Origin: Chamaecyparis obtusa
Taxonomy: Eukaryota > Streptophyta > Pinopsida > Cupressales > Cupressaceae
Length of the DNA: 64,000 nt
NCBI GenBank assembly: GCA_027943335.1
Contig: BSBK01003554.1
Location: 186,001-250,000 of the forward strand
Reading direction: 5' to 3'
Shown: piece by piece, positions 58,067 through 64,000 of the stretch
Numbering within the stretch: position 1 is the stretch's first letter
How the letters are laid out: each line of letters opens with the position of its first letter
Translations under genes and position numbers: made by a program
Notes under the pieces: generated by a model
Told to the model about the DNA's origin: nothing
The model's database searches: none
Seen by the model: only the letters and a program-made list of their open reading frames with translations

Positions 58067-58949
58067 TAGGGAAAACATTAGTGGCAAATATTTTCCAGTT
58101 GGTGAAAATTTAGTATCCATGATTTCAAAATTAGAAAATAAGTGGGACCAGATGGGGCGACTAGATTGCCCTGAATTTATAAATTTTTTGTCAAATTCAA
58201 TTCAATTCGCCAATGTTATTACTAATTAATTTAATCTAATTTAAGGATTTTTCCAATATAATCTATATTTTCCAAATTATTTATTTAATATTTTTGCCTA
58301 CAATTTTGGAAGTGTGTGTTAATTGATGACCATATTCACCAATATGTGGTCACAATTTAAGGTTAGGGCATGGGTTAAGTATATAGATTTGACATGTGTC
58401 TCTATCTCGAAGACTTTCAATGGAACTTTTTGTCCTTTAAAACTTTGGCTTGAAATTGATTTGACAATGGACATGTGTCTCTAAACTACTGACTTTTTGT
58501 GGAACTTTGTATCCTTTAAAAGTTTGGCCCAAAATAGAATTTATGTCTTTGATCTAAGATTATCCAATAGATACAAAAATAGGGTTCGTATATGTTAGAT
58601 GATAGAAAATTAACTCAAGCTGCTACTTGACCCCATCTTGGAGATGCTACCCCAAAACCCTCATCAAATAATTTGGGGGGAAATTACATTGATAAAAGCA
58701 CAAAAAATTTAACCTTCATTATTTCTAGGTACATGTTCCCGTCGTCACGATTTTCTTTAGTGTTGAAATATTTTCCAAGATTTTATAGAATTTTCATATG
58801 ATTGAAAAAAATTGAAAGTACAAACTAATATTTTTTCCTTTCAAATTAAAAAAATCACCAACAATATTAATTTTTCCCTCTAAAATAATGTAGGATTTGC
58901 AAGGATTTTACACCTTTTCCTCAGAGGAGGTTTCTTAAAGTTATCCCTA
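58067..58949. mobile_element. Non-autonomous hAT transposon, 883 bp
   Basis: Ends TAGGGAAAAC and GTTATCCCTA are inverted repeats with 9 of 10 bases matching, and fit the hAT end consensus YARNG. An exact 8-bp duplication flanks it. No transposase motif or long ORF. It interrupts H RT between KDLG-SSY and ILGMEIIRD; removing it restores those codons. It contains an internal 79-bp tandem duplication. Confidence 0.88.
58391..58540. repeat. 79-bp tandem duplication in the hAT
   Basis: GACATGTGTCTCTA, then GGAACTTT and TCCTTTAAAA, at 58391 and again at 58470. The copies are perhaps 80 percent alike by eye. Confidence 0.82.
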
Positions 58950-58957
58950 CTAGCTAC

Positions 58958-59868
58958 ATTCTAGGAATGGAGATTATAAGAGACAAAGCTAATTAAAAGC
59001 TTTAGTTAAGCCAAAATATGTATGTGAAATTAGGATTGGAAAGATTCAACATGATGACTTGTAGATCTATGAGAGTTCCTGTTGCTCTATGAATGGATTT
59101 ATTTGTGAATAATTATCCAAAAGATCCTACTTAGGCAGATGATATGGCGAGTGGACCATATTCAAATATTGTTGGTTTTCTTATTTATGCTATGGTTTTC
59201 ATAACACATACATTGACAAAATAGTGGAATTTCTAAGCCAATATATGGCTAATCCTAGATAGGTGTATTAGAATGTAGTTAAGAGATTGCTCAAATATTT
59301 GATGGGTACTTCTAATTATTCCTTGTGCTATCATGGTTATCTTACTAGTCCTCGACACTCTAGGAGTAGTATCCATGGACATGTGGATTCAGATTGGGTA
59401 GGTGATATTGACAATATAGGATGACTAGTGGTTATGTCTTTAGTATGTATGGCGGTTCTATTAGTTCATGAGTAAGTGATAAAATATAGTTTATTTTTCC
59501 ATGATAGAATTAGAGTATAGAAAATGACTCATGATTTCAACGAAGTAAATTTTCCTAGACAGTTGTGTTCAAATATTGGGTTTAATGAAAGATAGATTAC
59601 TATTTATTGTGATAGTCAAGGTACCATTTTCTTAGAAAAGAATATGAATTTTAAAGATAAAACAAAATACATTGATGTTTAATTTCACTTTTTTTCAAGA
59701 TATGGTAGAGGATGAGAAGGTAAAATTGGAGAAGGTTGATAATTGACAAATGTTGTATATTCATTGACAAAACTAGTGAACACAAAGAAGCTAAAATGTT
59801 GTTATAGTTCCATGGGCCTCTTGACTTTATCTACTCGATCTTTGAAAGGTCTTATACAAGTGGGATAA
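58958..59868 (+). pseudogene. H RT C-terminus and RNase H
   Basis: ILGMEIIRDKAN, LSQNMYVK and GPYSNIVGFLIYAMV (thumb), then RNase H: VDSDWVGDIDNI, decayed EYRK for EAEY, CDSQGTIFLEKN and KTKYIDV, ending with a purine-rich ACAAGTGGGATAA before the LTR. Numerous stops. Resembles the fragment at 17510-17926. Confidence 0.78.
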
Positions 59869-59895
59869 TTTTGAGACTAAGGTGTCTCAACCTTT
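59869..59895 (+). repeat. 3' LTR remnant of H
   Basis: TTTTGAGACTAAGGTGTCTC and CAACCTTT match the start of the LTR at 17966, after which similarity ends at GGCCATG. The rest of the 3' LTR is gone or replaced. Confidence 0.65.
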
Positions 59896-61008
<1,113 letters not shown>

Positions 61009-62191
61009 GTTAGGATAACAATATCTCAAGTAACTAAGATGGGGGGTGATTCAGTTGTTAATAATATTATCAAACTCAACACCTAATATAATCTATGCAA
61101 AAAAGAATGTAAACCCATATCACATCATTGAACACAAGTGACACCCAGATATATTCTTGAGGAAAACCCCATTAAGGGAAAAACCCCAGCGGGGATGACA
61201 CCCACAAATATCCATAGTATATGAATAAAACTCTATTAGGAGTTGTAGTCTTGTTAGGAGATGATTAATGCAATAGGCAATCCCTATTAAAGGATAGACC
61301 ATGTTAGGAGTCTCTAACCCTATTAGGGGTATTACAGTTGGCCACAAGCCCAAACACAATAATAAGGTTACATCAACCTTCAATCCTTTGTTGAATATAC
61401 TTTATCATACCTGAATTGCCTATTAGGACAATCCAATCCTTGTGCCTAGATGCTAAACCTTCTTCTCTATTAGAAGTAGATCTCACAGTCTTCCAAATTC
61501 CATTTTACCATCACAATCCACACAACATCTCAAGGAAGAAACCCTTCCTTATATACAAGTTACAAATAATAATTCATCTAGAGGTTGACCATTATAGGAC
61601 CTAATTACATAAAAAAAAACCTCATTATCTAAGGTGATGACACAAAAATAATCCCTAATCATGTTACAATAATTTTAAATCACCCAAAGATGGATCCATT
61701 AGTAATTCAATCATAAATCAATCTTCTACATGTTACTCTTCCTAGTAAGCTCCCAAATGCTTCCACACTAGAAAACATGCCATAGATGATGTCAACATTC
61801 ACATGAACATGTTGCGATCATAATGCATTTTATTCATGACATCCTTTGACATTTGCCAAGTGTGCATACTGAAATTCATCATCACACAATAGTTATGTTT
61901 CCAAACACTGCAACTAGGTCTATGAAAACTCTCAGTCTCTTGTCATGTAACCAGTCGTTAATAAAATAATCATATCTTTGTCCAATGATCATATAAATGT
62001 CTGAAACCTTAGGAATAATCTCTACACACATCCTAAAACATGTGTCTAAGCCTACAAGAGCTCATGAATCATACAGAGTCTGTACCACTCTCTATAATTT
62101 TCATGTCTGTACTGTCCAACAACTCCTGGTCTTCATAACTGAATACATGTTGACATCAATAAAAAAATATTGAATGGCAAAAATTCCAACA
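61009..62191 (-). repeat. 3' LTR of E4
   Basis: 1183 bp, TGTTAGGATAACAATATC...AAAATTCCAACA. TATA-like box near 61549 (minus TTGTATATAAGG), AGGGAAAAACCCC near 61176, GGGGGGTGATTCAG near 61042, and CTATTAGGAG words from 61230 to 61340. Confidence 0.85.
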
Positions 62192-62516
62192 ATCTACCCC
62201 TTTGGCATTGATGACAACATATGTGAAAAACCATCAATCCAAGAGTACCCTTCTTAATACAACCTTCTCAACATCCTCTTCAAATCTCCCCCTAAACTAG
62301 TAGGTTTTTCCACTAATTTCTCTCCCCCTTTGACATCAATGGAAAAGGGTGCTAAAATAATATATTTCCTTCTTTCTAAAAACCTTCAACTAGTAGGTGA
62401 AAAATCACCATGATTTGATCAGTTATGCTCTGCCAACTACTCCCCTTGAGGAGTAGACTTCTGTAACAAGTCCATAAATGAAAATCCTCTAATAGCTGAT
62501 GGACTTGTGCACTTCC
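62192..62516 (-). promoter_or_regulatory. E4 3' non-coding region with two polypurine-like motifs
   Basis: True tract minus CATCAATGCCAAAGGGGTAG at 62192-62212. A second motif, CCATTGATGTCAAAGGGGGA, is at about 62322-62342. No coding sequence. Confidence 0.7.
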
Positions 62517-63186
62517 TTAGTTACCTATTGGTGGGGATATGACCCCAAGCTTACCTCTGAGTTATTGAAAGGTATCTTTACTCAATGGTTTGGTGAAGAT
62601 GTCTAGTGTCTTCTCCTTTGTATTAATGTATTCAAGCTTCACCACTTTATTTGTTACTTTATGTTTCAGAAAATTATACTTGATTGAAATGTGCTTACTC
62701 TTTGAATGCATCACTGGGTTTTTTGACATATTTACAACACTTGTGTTATCACAATGTATGATAATAGTTTCTCTTGAATTCACACCAATGTCCTTCAACA
62801 TTTACTTTATCCAAATGAATTGAGTACAATTTATTGCTGTTGCAACATACTCTGATTCTACTATTGACTATGATACACAATCCTACTTATTTCTAAGCCA
62901 AGAGACCAACCTCTTCCCAAAAGAAAAGGCTCCTCTGCTAGTGCTTTTCCTATCATCTATACATATTTCCCAATTTGCATTAGTGTAAACATTCAATGCA
63001 AAGTTATCTGATCTATCTACAAAAATCATAGGTCAACTAAACCCTTGAGGTATTTGAATATCCTCTTTACTGCTACTAAGTGTGTCTCCTTTGGATATGT
63101 CTAGAATCTAGCATGATTCCAACTACATTAGCAATAATAGGCCTAGTATGTGTTAGATACTGAAGCCCTCCAATCATTGATATGTA
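62517..63186 (-). pseudogene. pol: E4 RT thumb and RNase H
   Basis: MIGGLQYLTHTRPIIANVVG is readable near 63180-63120, then frameshifts. RNase H C-terminal part open 62801-62562: HCDNTSVVNMSKNPVMHSKS, IKYNFLKHKV and LDIFTKPLSKDTF, then a TAA at 62562, LRGKLGVISPPIGN and the natural stop at 62517. The N-terminal RNase H motifs are damaged. Confidence 0.83.
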
Positions 63187-64000
63187 CTATATTTGAGGTA
63201 CATTCTTTTCCTCAACAGAAATGGATAACTTACTCCCTATAACCATAGGAGTTCCAACTGGTTTACTTTCATTTATGGAAATTTTTTTTAATAACTCTTT
63301 TAGATACTTTGTTTGTGATATAAAAATCCCATCTTTTCTTTGATTTATCAACAATCCTAGGAAGAATTTCATCTTCCCTATCATTGACATCTCAAACACA
63401 CCTTTCATTTCTTCACCAAACTTATTACTCATAACATCATTACGACCAAAGATAATGTCATCAACAAATACTTCTATTATCAAAGTACCTTCATTATTCC
63501 ATCTTAGATACATGTTACTATCTACACTACCCTTCTTGAAACCAAGATGTATTAAATACCTATCCAACCTTGCATACCATGCCCTTGGAGCTTGCTTCAA
63601 TCCATACAATGCTTTCTTTAATTTGAAAACCATATTTCCATCACTTGTCAAAGGAAAACCATTTGGCTACTCAATGTAAAATTCTTCTTCCAAATCACCA
63701 TTTAGGAATGTAGACTTGACATCCATTTGATACACCTTAAAATATTTGTGTGCAACATAGGCAAAGAATAACCTAACTACCTCTATCCTCATAATTGGTG
63801 CAAAAGTCTCCTCAAAATCAATTCCTTCTTTATGTGAGTATCCCTTACATACTAATATGTCTTTATTCCTAATCACAACCCCATCTTCATTCATTTTGTT
63901 TCTGAAAACCCATTTTGTGCCAATGACATTCTTATCTTTAGGTCTCAGGACCAATTCCCAAGTATTGTTTCTCTCAATTTGATCCAATTCTTCTTTCATT
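63187..64000 (-). pseudogene. pol: E4 reverse transcriptase (partial)
   Basis: Minus from the window edge: [53 protein letters not shown] and [19 protein letters not shown], a stop at 63667 (the Gln of the EQP motif), NMVFKLKKALYGLKQAPRAW, EVFVDDIIFGRND (active site intact), EMSMIGKMKFFLGLLINQ and SKPVGTPMV. Only one stop in 270 codons, so RT is well kept. Confidence 0.9.

Larger units (their letters stand above)
61009..64000 (-). mobile_element. E4: minus-strand Ty1/copia element, right part off window
   Basis: 3' LTR 62191-61009, polypurine tract at 62192, RNase H to RT (62517-64000) and then the edge. It resembles E1-E3 in gene order but is clearly a different family. Protease, gag, PBS and 5' LTR should lie beyond 64000. 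Confidence 0.9.

Overview
The window is plant nuclear DNA, AT-rich and made almost wholly of nested LTR retrotransposons in decay. No intact cellular gene, tRNA, rRNA or CRISPR array was found. Plant features include Ty1/copia polyproteins whose primer-binding site (PBS) TGGTATCAGAGC matches initiator tRNA-Met, a Tekay/Del-like chromovirus (Gypsy) pol, a TRIM element, a non-autonomous hAT and very long LTRs. A large, repeat-rich seed-plant genome is likely. A conifer or other gymnosperm is plausible, but the sequence does not settle this.

Layout. (A) 1-10.65 kb: a minus-strand element here called C0, with a coiled-coil Gag carrying up to five CCHC zinc knuckles. It is split by a 7.16-kb minus-strand chromovirus (1871-9034, target duplication ATGTT). 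An unusual 148-bp inverted plus direct repeat lies at the left edge. (B) 10.65-13.35 kb: LTR fragments and a complete 342-bp TRIM. (C) 13.35-59.9 kb: one ancient plus-strand Copia, called H, cut into six pieces. The insertions are E1 (minus Copia, 14679-23526), a 4440-bp solo LTR (24065-28504, duplication TTATG), E2 (minus Copia, 28839-36637), a pol-less Gypsy-like element G2 (about 36915-56504) and an 883-bp hAT (58067-58949, duplication CTAGCTAC). G2 itself carries E3 (plus Copia, 41594-49382, duplication CAAAA), a gene-like segment (54.27-55.02 kb) and a chimeric TRIM remnant. E1 also carries an opposite-strand Copia 3' end (17505-18723) in place of its reverse-transcriptase active site. 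(D) 60.8-64 kb: a (TA)n(TATG)n microsatellite, then E4, a minus-strand Copia that runs off the right edge.

Functionally every polyprotein is broken. E3 is the most complete: one reading frame from Gag to RNase H, interrupted by about a dozen stop codons, many of them TAG where CAG is expected. The Copia LTRs share U3 arrays of CCGAG words, repeated TCCTTTAACC-like words near the transcript start, and a C-rich end. E1, E2, E3 and E4 each have a second polypurine-tract-like motif 130-300 bp before the real one. H's reading frame resumes across several insertions exactly at the target-site duplications, so the order of insertion can be read directly.
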